Below, piece by piece: positions 18,584 through 25,723 of a stretch of 64,000 nucleotides of DNA. Every line of letters begins with the position of its first letter. The stretch's first letter is position 1. Under the pieces are notes generated by a model. That model was not told the DNA's origin and made no database searches. It was given only the letters and a program-made list of their open reading frames with translations. The position numbers and the translations under genes are program-made. Source of the DNA: a virus; IMG/VR virus record IMGVR_UViG_3300013212_000097, positions 1 to 64,000 of that record, one strand, 5' to 3'.

Positions 18584-19146
18584 TAATCTAAAATTGAATA
18601 ACAAATATCAACTTCATAGTCTTGGCAATGATCCACAAGTTTGTCCAATACATGAAGTTGATTGAGTACATTTTTGTTCACAAAGTTTATATCATCTGCA
18701 AAAGTCAACTTTTCTTTTGCACTATTTATTTTGTTTCTCAATGATGCTGGAAAAATGACACCTTCTTTTTTAAGATCTAAAATAAAAAGTATTGGATGAA
18801 TAAAATCTTCGCAAACTTCTACTTTCAAATCAGAACTATTAATGTCACATGAAAATAATTGAAATTCATACGTTGTATAGTCCAAATCAAAAATAACATA
18901 ACCTTTGCAATGGTCATGGTCAAAGTTCTTTTCAAATTTAAAGCCATTTTCTTCAAGTAATCTTTCCCATTCTTTTATTGTTCTTCGATTATTTACTTCA
19001 ATATTATCTGACAATAAAATACTAGAAATAGAATTGAATTTTGCTGGTTTTATTAATTGTGCTTTCCATAATATTGTTCCAGAAGAAATATTGGAAGACT
19101 TAAGATCCAATATTGCTGGCTTAAATAATAAATATTTGTAGTTCAT
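18580..19146 (-). CDS. Hypothetical protein
   Basis: A 188-residue soluble protein with no recognised domain. TATAAT at 19154-19159 (read on the minus strand) ends seven bases before the ATG, the leaderless pattern seen at many isolated genes here. It converges with the glycosyltransferase at 17894. Confidence 0.7.
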   Translation of the reverse strand: MNYKYLLFKPAILDLKSSNISSGTILWKAQLIKPAKFNSISSILLSDNIEVNNRRTIKEWERLLEENGFKFEKNFDHDHCKGYVIFDLDYTTYEFQLFSCDINSSDLKVEVCEDFIHPILFILDLKKEGVIFPASLRNKINSAKEKLTFADDINFVNKNVLNQLHVLDKLVDHCQDYEVDICYSILDY

Positions 19147-19167
19147 TTATTTTATTATAAAAGAGTA

Positions 19168-19626
19168 TTAATCTATTTTGTAAGTTTCATCAAACTCTTG
19201 TCTTGCAATTCTATATACTTCAGCAAAATTGGGACATGGGGATACAATCATATCTCCAGTTTTCAAGACCATATTTCTGCCCCAGGAGGCTACAAATTCC
19301 ATATCACTACCTTGATATACAGTTGCCTTTACTTTGCCCTTAGGTTTCAAAATATGTCCGTTTTCAGTTTGATATAAAAAATCATATCTTTGAATACACA
19401 TTTCTTCTGTTACAATATATTCTTCTTGAGATTGTGTATTGAGATTTTTAAGCACAAAATCACCTTCTTTGGCATAGTTTGTTGTTTCTAAACCATCTGA
19501 GGTCCAAGTTTCTATAAACTCACCAGATGTGGCTTTTCTAGCATAAACTAAAGATGTCTTAGAATATATCTTCCCTTGTGATTCAATACAGGGAAAGAAC
19601 ATTTCATAGGCTTCTTTTTGGTTCAT
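19168..19626 (-). CDS. PGDYG-like small protein with two repeats
   Basis: A 152-residue protein with two related units: AKEGDFVLKN followed by EYIV near residue 50-70, and LKTGDMIVSP followed by NFAEVYRIARQEFDETY at the C-terminus. The pattern (GD-[FM]-[VI], then Y-x-[VI], then F-x-x-x-Y) resembles the PGDYG family of small phage and plasmid proteins of unknown function. Family call is by eye. A TATACT lies immediately upstream. Confidence 0.6.
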   Translation of the reverse strand: MNQKEAYEMFFPCIESQGKIYSKTSLVYARKATSGEFIETWTSDGLETTNYAKEGDFVLKNLNTQSQEEYIVTEEMCIQRYDFLYQTENGHILKPKGKVKATVYQGSDMEFVASWGRNMVLKTGDMIVSPCPNFAEVYRIARQEFDETYKID

Positions 19627-19674
19627 ACAGTATATATTCTAATAAGAAGATTCTATTTCTTATGAGGTTACATT

Positions 19675-20037
19675 GTGAATTCTAAATTATTATTAAAAAT
19701 AATCAAAACAGCAAATGCATTAGACATTTTCGAAGAGTATCATGCAGCCAATTGTTTAACAAAAATAGCTACTAAAATTACTCAAATGGACTTCGATACT
19801 GAAAACTCATTTACAGAATGTGATAGCTTGATGTACGATCCATTAATGATGAGATACAAAATGATGTTGGAAGAAGATTCAACTAATATTGATCAAGAAA
19901 TAGAACAAAAATTAATTGAAAAATTGAACAAATGTTTATTTGGAACAAGATTAGATGGCAATGGAGAATATGTTCTCAAAGATTTGCTCAATGATAAATA
20001 TGGCACAAAATATTCAATGATTTTAGAAAATCTATAA
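19675..20037 (+). CDS. Small protein with KIA-type helical module
   Basis: A 120-residue protein starting at GTG, preceded by GAGG at 19663. Residues 1-35 (LLKIIKTANALDIFEEYHAANCLTKIA) match the two-helix module of the cluster at 52.7-56.3 kb. The remaining 85 residues are acidic and helical and not recognised. Followed by a strong terminator. Confidence 0.75.
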   Translation: MNSKLLLKIIKTANALDIFEEYHAANCLTKIATKITQMDFDTENSFTECDSLMYDPLMMRYKMMLEEDSTNIDQEIEQKLIEKLNKCLFGTRLDGNGEYVLKDLLNDKYGTKYSMILENL

Positions 20038-20072
20038 CAATAAAAACCCTCGCATTGCGGGGGTTTTTATTG
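20038..20072 (+). terminator. Intrinsic terminator
   Basis: AATAAAAACCC...GGGTTTTTATT stem with a short GC-rich apex (TCGCATTGCGG), followed by T residues. Confidence 0.88.
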
Positions 20073-20105
20073 TTTTAAACAGAATATTTCAATTAGGGGA
20101 AATTA

Positions 20106-20255
20106 ATGAAAAGTAAAATTTCTGCATTGGATATTATTATTTGTTTAGTGGTTTTAGTAACGATGGTTTTGATATTTGTACCTTTTTATTTATATTCAAG
20201 AACAATGAATCATAAACCAAATTATGATTTGAAGAATTTGAAACTTTATAAATAA
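20106..20255 (+). CDS. Small single-span membrane protein
   Basis: A 49-residue frame with an AGGGGA site seven bases before the ATG. Residues 8-30 form one membrane segment (IIICLVVLVTMVLIFVPFY), followed by a short polar, basic tail. It lies between two terminators, so it is a stand-alone transcript. Function unknown; small phage membrane proteins of this type include holin-like and superinfection-related peptides. Confidence 0.7.
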   Translation: MKSKISALDIIICLVVLVTMVLIFVPFYLYSRTMNHKPNYDLKNLKLYK

Positions 20256-20282
20256 AAAGACCCTGATTACTCAGGGTCTTTT
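20255..20282. terminator. Bidirectional terminator
   Basis: Perfect 12-bp stem AAAAGACCCTGA/TCAGGGTCTTTT with TTAC loop. It contains the end of the small membrane gene and the stop codon of the opposing gene. Confidence 0.93.
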
Positions 20283-20839
20283 GTGAAATCAAATTTTTGT
20301 TGACCAGTATTTATGTCATCTAAAGACTTAGTGCTATCAAATCCGTAAAGAAAAATATTTCTCAGTGAATTTAATTCTTTTTTTGACAAATCAAGCTTTA
20401 AAAATTTGACCAAAGTATCAAATCGTTCTTCAAGTTCATCAGGAGTAGATATAGCGTTATGAAGAGCAAACATACCACTATCCATACCTAAAGAATATGC
20501 TTCAGGACCAAAGCCAAATTTATCGTAAAGTAAGCCTCTATATGAGCTGTTATATTTAAAATAGTTTTCAAATATAGTGTTTGTGATATGAAAGAATAAC
20601 AATAATTTATTGTCTATTTCTAAGGAATCAAAATACTCTTTAGCCTTTTGCTTATATTGTTCCAAAGCTTCTTCTTCAATTTCCAAAAATTCTTTATATT
20701 CATCTGAATTTAAATAATCACTGAACGACTTATATGTTTTGCCATTCTTTTCAACTGGATTAGGATTCTTCACCATTGGATTACCTGTGCTTTCACGAAT
20801 AGAATCTTCTTTACGTTGTTTGACTTCTTCCCATGTCAT
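20267..20839 (-). CDS. Hypothetical protein
   Basis: A 190-residue protein with a charged helical N-terminal half and an acidic end. Its stop codon lies inside the terminator hairpin. The next gene upstream ends 4 bases before its ATG, so the two form one transcript. No family recognised. Confidence 0.72.
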   Translation of the reverse strand: MTWEEVKQRKEDSIRESTGNPMVKNPNPVEKNGKTYKSFSDYLNSDEYKEFLEIEEEALEQYKQKAKEYFDSLEIDNKLLLFFHITNTIFENYFKYNSSYRGLLYDKFGFGPEAYSLGMDSGMFALHNAISTPDELEERFDTLVKFLKLDLSKKELNSLRNIFLYGFDSTKSLDDINTGQQKFDFTKDPE

Positions 20840-20843
20840 AGAA

Positions 20844-21461
20844 TTACACTTTTGCCACTAATGATTCAATGTTATTCAAATCTGTATATGGAATATCCCA
20901 ATTCCAAAATTCCATTCCAGGTCTTCTTGCTTTCTTGAAATAGGACTCGTTTATTAATGATTTTTCAAAAAACCCCATTACAGCAATTTTAGCAAATTTA
21001 TTTTCTCTATCATCATTGAGAACATATGCTGCAATATAAATATCATTTCTAAGCTCAAGGCGATTTGTTGGATTTGCCCCTTTTGTTGCTTTAATTAAAA
21101 GTGCTCCATGATCTGTAATGGCAGTTTTTACATCTGTTGGGAAGCCATTTATGATAAAATCTGTTGCATCTCCACCTACTTTATATGTAATATTTACAGA
21201 AAGATCTAGTATTTTAGCCACAGCCATCTCTCCAAGAAGTCCACTTCTTTCTGCAAGATAAGGATCCTTTTCATTATTGACCATACCTCTACCCCAAGGT
21301 CCTTGTCTATTGTTTGCCCACATTAGTTTGGCAAAATCTTCACATTCTTTGTATTCAGTGGGATTAATATCAACTACAGCTGCTTGAACATTTGTTTTCA
21401 AACGTTTGCATTCAATTGATTCAAATCTTAGGTTACACACTTCGGGTTTATAAAGGTTCAT
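20844..21461 (-). CDS. PD-(D/E)XK-like protein
   Basis: A 205-residue protein with a restriction-endonuclease-like signature: GLLGEMAVAKIL (Glu near 93), then GGDATDFIINGFPTDVKTA, giving D...D-x-K around residues 112-122. It could be a nuclease or an inactive relative; substrate unknown. Start set at 21461 because TATAAT ends six bases before that ATG with TTGCCG 18 bases further up. A longer frame to 21506 would run through the promoter. Confidence 0.68.
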   Translation of the reverse strand: MNLYKPEVCNLRFESIECKRLKTNVQAAVVDINPTEYKECEDFAKLMWANNRQGPWGRGMVNNEKDPYLAERSGLLGEMAVAKILDLSVNITYKVGGDATDFIINGFPTDVKTAITDHGALLIKATKGANPTNRLELRNDIYIAAYVLNDDRENKFAKIAVMGFFEKSLINESYFKKARRPGMEFWNWDIPYTDLNNIESLVAKV

Positions 21462-21467
21462 GATTAT

Positions 21468-21497
21468 ATTATACCAACGAAGTAAGTATATCGGCAA
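21468..21497 (-). promoter_or_regulatory. Promoter for the leaderless PD-(D/E)XK-like gene
   Basis: On the minus strand: TTGCCG (21497-21492), an 18-base spacer ending in GG, TATAAT (21473-21468), then six bases to the ATG. It sits inside the end of the FeoA-like gene. Confidence 0.72.
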
Positions 21498-21699
21498 TAT
21501 GAACACATTCAGCTTCTTCTTTTCGCAAGGCTATAGCTGAATTTCGACAGTTTATAACCATCATCCCTGTGATATTTTTACTGGTGATTTTAATCATACA
21601 TCCAGGGTTAAATCCCAACTCAGCTAACCTGTTCCTATATTGCCCTGAGATATTAATAATCTCATACTCAATACCAGGGATTCCATCAGAAAGTATCAT
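21469..21699 (-). CDS. FeoA-like SH3-fold protein
   Basis: A 76-residue protein matching FeoA: LSDGIPGIEYEI, RLAELGFNPGCMI and IALRKEEAECVHI in the family's order. FeoA domains assist the ferrous iron transporter FeoB or serve as metal-sensor tails; no FeoB or iron regulator is visible here. GGTGG precedes the ATG at 21699, so I prefer it to the ATG at 21717, which overlaps the upstream gene. A free FeoA in a phage is unusual. Confidence 0.85.
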   Translation of the reverse strand: MILSDGIPGIEYEIINISGQYRNRLAELGFNPGCMIKITSKNITGMMVINCRNSAIALRKEEAECVHIADILTSLV

Positions 21700-21700
21700 A

Positions 21701-22150
21701 TTACCACCAAAGTCCAAACCATAAACTAGTTAAATATTCGAGACCTTTTTTAGCATTTATCAATCTTTCTTTTTCAAGTTCTAAAGATGAGACATCATTG
21801 TCATTTAAATAATACTCTTCAAATGATTTGATAATAAAGTTTAGTTTTTCGTTGAAAGATTCTTCAGTTTCTCCAGAAGGAACTCCATTGTTTACCTGAA
21901 TGAATCTTTTCAATCTAGGAAGTAAAAATAAAGCTATTGTTTTATCAAGATGACATGTTTCTGTATCATCGAAGCCTTGCTCATCTCTTTGTTTTTTGTA
22001 ATGCTCTAGCTTTTTGGGATCATCCTTGTAACATTCTTCAGCAAGGCTAAAACAAACATTTTTATTTGCTTCTGTATTTGTAGATAATTGCAAGCAATCT
22101 TTTGATTTCTTCTGGGTCGATTTTGATTTGTTTTGGCTCATCTTTATCAC
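21701..22150 (-). CDS. Conserved phage-type hypothetical protein
   Basis: A 149-residue protein. A Lys/Ser-rich N-terminus is followed by DDTETCHLDKTIALFLLPRL (about 62-81), which I recognise as a recurrent motif in phage proteins of unknown function, and ends in an aromatic tail. It overlaps the membrane gene upstream by 4 bases. Confidence 0.75.
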   Translation of the reverse strand: MIKMSQNKSKSTQKKSKDCLQLSTNTEANKNVCFSLAEECYKDDPKKLEHYKKQRDEQGFDDTETCHLDKTIALFLLPRLKRFIQVNNGVPSGETEESFNEKLNFIIKSFEEYYLNDNDVSSLELEKERLINAKKGLEYLTSLWFGLWW

Positions 22151-22338
22151 TCATTCTCTATCTTTTCAGCTTTTTTGCAATATGCCATACCGTTTCTCAA
22201 TGCCCATACAGCAAATGCTCCAAGTAAAAAATCTCCAGGTAAAGTGTTGTAAGTACGCCATGTGTGTAAGGTTATTAAGACACAAATAGTGTTCCAAACA
22301 AAACCAGCAGCTTTATTATTGTCAATTTTGTTTTCCAT
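22147..22338 (-). CDS. Small membrane protein
   Basis: A 63-residue protein with two hydrophobic stretches (about 11-26 and 33-48) and a charged tail. TACAAT lies 8 bases before the ATG, immediately after the terminator of the preceding transcript. Function unknown. Confidence 0.7.
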   Translation of the reverse strand: MENKIDNNKAAGFVWNTICVLITLHTWRTYNTLPGDFLLGAFAVWALRNGMAYCKKAEKIENE

Positions 22339-22357
22339 AGTTGTTATTGTATCACAA

Positions 22358-22383
22358 AAAAAGGGGCTTTGCAGCCCCTTTTT
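22358..22383. terminator. Bidirectional-looking terminator
   Basis: AAAAAGGGGCT/AGCCCCTTTTT stem with a short TTGC loop, at the end of the methyltransferase gene. Confidence 0.92.
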
Positions 22384-23512
22384 AAAATGTGAGAATCTTT
22401 ATTGACTCATTGATTTCTAAAACTTGTTTTCTAATCTCTTCATCAAAAAAACTATTCTTCAAAATCAATACTGGATTATCATAATTTTTCAATATACTTG
22501 GTGATTTTATTTGAAGATTGGTTCCATACAATCTTTTTTCTTGTTTATTAGGGTCATTGTCTAATAAATATTTAATTTTATTTTGATCTAACCCCAATGA
22601 AATTAAAAATTGTGATGTCACATGACCACCAAACATAAAAACACCATCGTAATCAGACGAATTATTAAAATCATCAATAAATGATTTTATGTCTTTGAAA
22701 TAATCAAGATATAAATTTTTATATTCTAAATATTTAGAAGAATCATATGCAGTATGTTTTGGATCAGTTTTTTCAACACAGTAAAAGACATTGTATCCGT
22801 CTGCATAATAAGTTTTTTCAACTATTTTAAATCCATGTGATTCAAATAATTTCGATAAAAAATATTCGTCAATATGAAATGTATGCTCAAAATGCAATGA
22901 GTTAGTAATTCTTTTATTGAGAAATAATTCAAAATTTGGCAATGAAAAAATCATATAGCCATTTTCATTCAATCTACTGTGGCAATTTTTCAAGAATGAA
23001 TTGACATCTATAACATGTTCAATCAAATGCGAATGAACTACTAAATCATATTTTGTTTCATCTAAATATTGGTCATCAAAAAATGAATTAATAATCTTGA
23101 CATTATCGTTTACATGTTTAGCATGTGGATCAATAATTGTCCATTCTATTTCATTGTTTTTAGACAAGCAGTTATTGGCTAAAATTCCACTGTAACCACC
23201 AATTTCAAGAACTTTCTTTTTATCAAATTTTAGTAAAAAATCAGCCAATGCTTCATGATGTTTTTTCCAAATTTGACCAATTGTTCCAGGATTATGGCTT
23301 TTTAAATAAACAATGCTCAAATCAATCAATGGATTAATTTGAACCATCCCTGTTGATTTACTAATTTGGAAATTTAAATCAATAAAAATGTCGTCTTCTT
23401 GTGAATTTTCAGATGCACCCATAAAAACAGGAAAGTTCTTTATAGAATATAAAAGTTCTAAATCTTGTGCTCCTGAGATAACATCATTGTTTCTTGCGTA
23501 TGTTATATTCAT
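22382..23512 (-). CDS. C-methyltransferase-like SAM-dependent enzyme
   Basis: A 376-residue protein with a central SAM-binding domain: VLEIGGYSGILA (motif I, about 100-111), TIIDPHA, then LVVHSHLIEHV and a FEHTFHID segment. The last 100 residues (FMFGGHVTSQFLISLGL, then YLLDNDPNKQ) resemble the C-terminal Rossmann domain of sugar C-methyltransferases of the NovU type. A role in sugar modification fits the nearby glycosyltransferases. The N-terminal zinc-binding cysteines typical of the family are not visible. Confidence 0.78.
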   Translation of the reverse strand: MNITYARNNDVISGAQDLELLYSIKNFPVFMGASENSQEDDIFIDLNFQISKSTGMVQINPLIDLSIVYLKSHNPGTIGQIWKKHHEALADFLLKFDKKKVLEIGGYSGILANNCLSKNNEIEWTIIDPHAKHVNDNVKIINSFFDDQYLDETKYDLVVHSHLIEHVIDVNSFLKNCHSRLNENGYMIFSLPNFELFLNKRITNSLHFEHTFHIDEYFLSKLFESHGFKIVEKTYYADGYNVFYCVEKTDPKHTAYDSSKYLEYKNLYLDYFKDIKSFIDDFNNSSDYDGVFMFGGHVTSQFLISLGLDQNKIKYLLDNDPNKQEKRLYGTNLQIKSPSILKNYDNPVLILKNSFFDEEIRKQVLEINESIKILTF

Positions 23513-23515
23513 ATT

Positions 23516-23752
23516 TTAATTACTTATAAAGTAAGGGCATTTTTGGTATCCAGCCCCATCTCGAACCCATCCATTACCCATACAAGATTCTTTGCCTTTG
23601 CCTTTGCATTCACAAAAACCGATTGGCTTACCATGACGAATAATTATATTTTCAATCTTTGATTGTTCCTCAGGAGTAAGATTTAAGAATTCAGCCACTG
23701 AACCCACTTGAAATCCTGCAGATTCTAATTTATTTTTCTTATCTTCAATCAT
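23516..23752 (-). CDS. Small protein with HTH-like N-terminus and Cys-rich tail
   Basis: A 78-residue protein. Residues 10-35 (AGFQVGSVAEFLNLTPEE) resemble the start of small XRE-type helix-turn-helix proteins. The C-terminus has CECKGKGKESC...C, a DnaJ-like zinc-binding pattern. The ATG overlaps the end of the interrupted gene upstream, so the two were probably co-translated. Confidence 0.65.
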   Translation of the reverse strand: MIEDKKNKLESAGFQVGSVAEFLNLTPEEQSKIENIIIRHGKPIGFCECKGKGKESCMGNGWVRDGAGYQKCPYFISN

Positions 23753-23957
23753 CAGAGTTTACTTTTTGAGCTTTAATAGTCACACGATAAGCCACTTTTT
23801 CTTCTTCAAAACAATATCTTAATGAATCCAGAAATTCTTTTCTATCATTGTAATAAAGTTTCTAAAGCATTTTTACCATTTCTTTTTCTGATACTTCTGA
23901 ATCTTCATCAGCAGTAATATCAATATCAAAAGACAAGTTTAATCTATATTTAGCCAT
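23745..23957 (-). pseudogene. Small gene interrupted by an in-frame TAG
   Basis: The frame starts at ATG 23957 and reads MAKYRLNLSFDIDITADEDS, meets TAG at 23864-23862 (codon 32), and continues in frame for 38 codons (KLYYNDRKEFLDSLRYCFEE and more) to TGA at 23745. The two halves read as one coherent small phage protein, and the downstream end still overlaps the next gene's ATG. Either a nonsense mutation or amber readthrough explains this. Other genes here end normally in TAG, so general recoding is unlikely. Confidence 0.6.
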
Positions 23958-23971
23958 TTCTGTCCCTAAAA

Positions 23972-24012
23972 TACGTGCGGTTACGTGCGATTTGCGAGCG
24001 ATTACGTGCGGT
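23972..24012. repeat. GC-rich tandem repeats, four units
   Basis: Four adjacent 10-11 base units built on TACGTGCGGT (three close copies and one variant, TTGCGAGCGAT) in an otherwise AT-rich stretch between two minus-strand genes. Possible binding sites for a regulator. Confidence 0.7.
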
Positions 24013-24026
24013 TATTCTACTATTTC

Positions 24027-24239
24027 TCAGTCATCATCTTTCATTATATCATGGAAGATTTCTTGAAATTTATATTGTGCTTCTTGTGGGCAATCAACAT
24101 TTCTGAAATAGTACCAGCATAGAGCAGGAGAATATTGTACCCAAAAACCGTTAGATTCAATATACGCACCTGGATCCCATTTAGACATACGGATCCTTTT
24201 GCCAGATTTAAGTAGAGATAAAGCTTCGATTCCAGTCAT
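24027..24239 (-). CDS. DUF2829/Tad2-like protein 1
   Basis: A 70-residue protein with the family's opening (TGIEALSLLKSGKRIRMSKWDPGAYIE) but a weak ending: the usual D-[LI]-x-[AS]-x-[DE]-W is reduced to DIMKDDD. DUF2829 proteins include Tad2, which binds the gcADPR signals of Thoeris defence. This is the last of a tandem run and is coupled to the next copy by ATGA. Confidence 0.68.
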   Translation of the reverse strand: MTGIEALSLLKSGKRIRMSKWDPGAYIESNGFWVQYSPALCWYYFRNVDCPQEAQYKFQEIFHDIMKDDD

Positions 24240-24454
24240 TCCACTACCTCCCAGAAGTCAGACATCAAATCTTTAGGAGTAAGATCTAGAGATGAGCGAT
24301 ATTGCGTTCTACATACTTCTCCATCTAAGACTTCGTAGAAATCAAAAGTGTTATCTTCCTTGTCGTAGATTAGATAGGCAGTTTTGCTTTCCCAATTGGT
24401 TTTACGCACACGCTTGCCAGCCATTAATGAATCAACTACTTCAGAAAATTTCAT
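24236..24454 (-). CDS. DUF2829/Tad2-like protein 2
   Basis: A 72-residue protein with both family ends: FSEVVDSLMAGKRVRKTNW at the start and DLMSDFWEVVE at the C-terminus. Length fits single-domain DUF2829 proteins. By the known activity of Tad2 it may bind nucleotide signals; specificity cannot be read from sequence. Confidence 0.75.
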   Translation of the reverse strand: MKFSEVVDSLMAGKRVRKTNWESKTAYLIYDKEDNTFDFYEVLDGEVCRTQYRSSLDLTPKDLMSDFWEVVE

Positions 24455-24469
24455 TCCAGCATCTCCAAA

Positions 24470-24736
24470 TCATTCTTCTTCTACCTTTTTGTTAGCGTCA
24501 ACAATATGGTCTGGATCCCAAATATCAATATCCCAATCATTAGCAATTATATCATGGGGGTATAAATCAAGACCTACAGATGCCAATTCATATCTTTTTT
24601 CAATGTCATCTGGATAATTTACAAACACAAAACAATTGTCATTTTTGTCATAAAAGATATAGTTGTTATTTTCCCAACCAGTTCTTGAGATTGGTTTACC
24701 TTCCATCAAAGCATCAATTACTTCAGTAAATTTCAT
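24470..24736 (-). CDS. DUF2829/Tad2-like protein 3
   Basis: An 88-residue copy: FTEVIDALMEGKPISRTGW at the N-terminus, DIIANDWDIDIW near residue 70, then an acidic tail. GGAG within the end of the preceding gene is spaced seven bases before the ATG at 24736; a TTG one codon earlier is less likely. Confidence 0.73.
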   Translation of the reverse strand: MKFTEVIDALMEGKPISRTGWENNNYIFYDKNDNCFVFVNYPDDIEKRYELASVGLDLYPHDIIANDWDIDIWDPDHIVDANKKVEEE

Positions 24737-24739
24737 CAA

Positions 24740-24961
24740 CTATCTCCCAACTATCTCCCAATCATCTTCTAAAAAATCACCATTATCAAGACAGTCAAAA
24801 AAACTTATATATTCATCAAACTCAGGGTCATCAGGTACAGACTCTGGAATAGTTTTGTTAAAAATAGAAAAATAAGCTTTACATTTAACATCTGGGTCCC
24901 ATGATTCACGTCTCATTGTAAAGCCTTCTTCTAATTTGCTCAATGCTTCTTTGCCTGTCAT
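24740..24961 (-). CDS. DUF2829/Tad2-like protein 4
   Basis: A 73-residue copy with TGKEALSKLEEGFTMRRESWDP at the start and FLEDDWEIVG at the end. Opening residues (TG-x-EALS) are closest to copy 1, suggesting recent duplication. It runs directly into copy 3. Confidence 0.72.
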   Translation of the reverse strand: MTGKEALSKLEEGFTMRRESWDPDVKCKAYFSIFNKTIPESVPDDPEFDEYISFFDCLDNGDFLEDDWEIVGR

Positions 24962-24969
24962 TTTTTATT

Positions 24970-25182
24970 TTAAGCTTTTGGCTCAAAACTATAAGAAGCA
25001 TTAGGGTCGAGAATTAATACATCTGCTTTGACCCAAATGTTCTCAGTCACATTTTCATCGCAGAAACAAGACTCAAAATTTTCATCCAAGATTCTCCATT
25101 TTGAAAAGCCTTTTTCATGCTTTTGAATAATGATAAAACCCATTTTCAACTTATATAAAATATCAAAAGAAATATTAAACAT
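24970..25182 (-). CDS. Small hypothetical protein, paralog of 25236
   Basis: A 70-residue protein. FDILYKLKMGFIIIQKHEK and the ending LILDPNASYSFEP align with SDVIEKFNDGYFLIVKEKD and LILPMEAEYTFKK in the gene at 25236, so these are diverged paralogs interleaved with the Tad2-like genes. No known family. Its ATG directly follows the stop of an 18-codon frame. Confidence 0.68.
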   Translation of the reverse strand: MFNISFDILYKLKMGFIIIQKHEKGFSKWRILDENFESCFCDENVTENIWVKADVLILDPNASYSFEPKA

Positions 25183-25239
25183 TTATTCCACTATCTCCCA
25201 TTCATCTTTAAAGATATTAAGTAAAACTCTTATAATCAC
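25183..25239 (-). pseudogene. 18-codon remnant of a DUF2829/Tad2-like C-terminus
   Basis: A short frame from GTG 25239 to TAA 25183 ends LLNIFKDEWEIVE, which matches the closing motif of the neighbouring Tad2-like proteins. The GTG overlaps the previous gene's stop (GTGA) and the TAA touches the next ATG. It looks like the leftover end of a deleted copy, possibly kept as a coupling peptide. Confidence 0.5.
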
Positions 25240-25454
25240 ACTGATTCTTCAAGTTTCTTAAACGTATACTCTGCTTCCATTGGTAAAATAAGATATTTAA
25301 TTGTCATCCAACCAGTGGTGCCTGTTTTATGTTTACATCTGTTTTGCAAATGCCCATCTTTAACTCGCCACACTGTTAACAAATCTTTTTCTTTAACAAT
25401 TAAAAAATATCCATCATTAAATTTTTCAATCACATCTGATGGAATAGGTAACAC
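25236..25454 (-). CDS. Small hypothetical protein, paralog of 24970
   Basis: A 72-residue paralog of the gene at 24970 with the same length and the same hydrophobic pattern. No known family. It overlaps the gene upstream by one base. Confidence 0.68.
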   Translation of the reverse strand: MLPIPSDVIEKFNDGYFLIVKEKDLLTVWRVKDGHLQNRCKHKTGTTGWMTIKYLILPMEAEYTFKKLEESV

Positions 25455-25723
25455 TAATCTACCTCGAAGCTTTTTCTAAAAGTTTCTCTTACATTTTTAT
25501 CCCAAAGTAATTCAGATGCAAAGCCAATAGTGCCAGAGTCAAAATGAACCCACACTGTTTTGCTATCATCAGACATACTTACTTCAATAATATCATCTTT
25601 GTCGTATTGAAATTCTTCGCAGAAAATATGGGAAATTTGATGAAGATATTTTCTGAATCTGACAAAACTATAGATACGACCTCTTACATATTCTTCGCCG
25701 TAAATTTTTGGATCAGTGTTCAT
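25454..25723 (-). CDS. Small hypothetical protein
   Basis: An 89-residue protein with an Arg/Tyr/Phe-rich N-terminal half and a VWVHFDSGTIGF segment near residue 60. No family recognised. It overlaps the 287-residue gene upstream by 11 bases. Confidence 0.65.
   Translation of the reverse strand: MNTDPKIYGEEYVRGRIYSFVRFRKYLHQISHIFCEEFQYDKDDIIEVSMSDDSKTVWVHFDSGTIGFASELLWDKNVRETFRKSFEVD

Noticed and set aside
23745-23957. Reassignment of TAG to an amino acid throughout the genome
   Set aside because: Several intact genes end in TAG right before the next start (for example 11396-11398), and only one gene has an internal TAG.
24384-24617. Plus-strand frames over the Tad2-like run
   Set aside because: Shadows of the minus-strand genes, which have clear family motifs and coupled starts.
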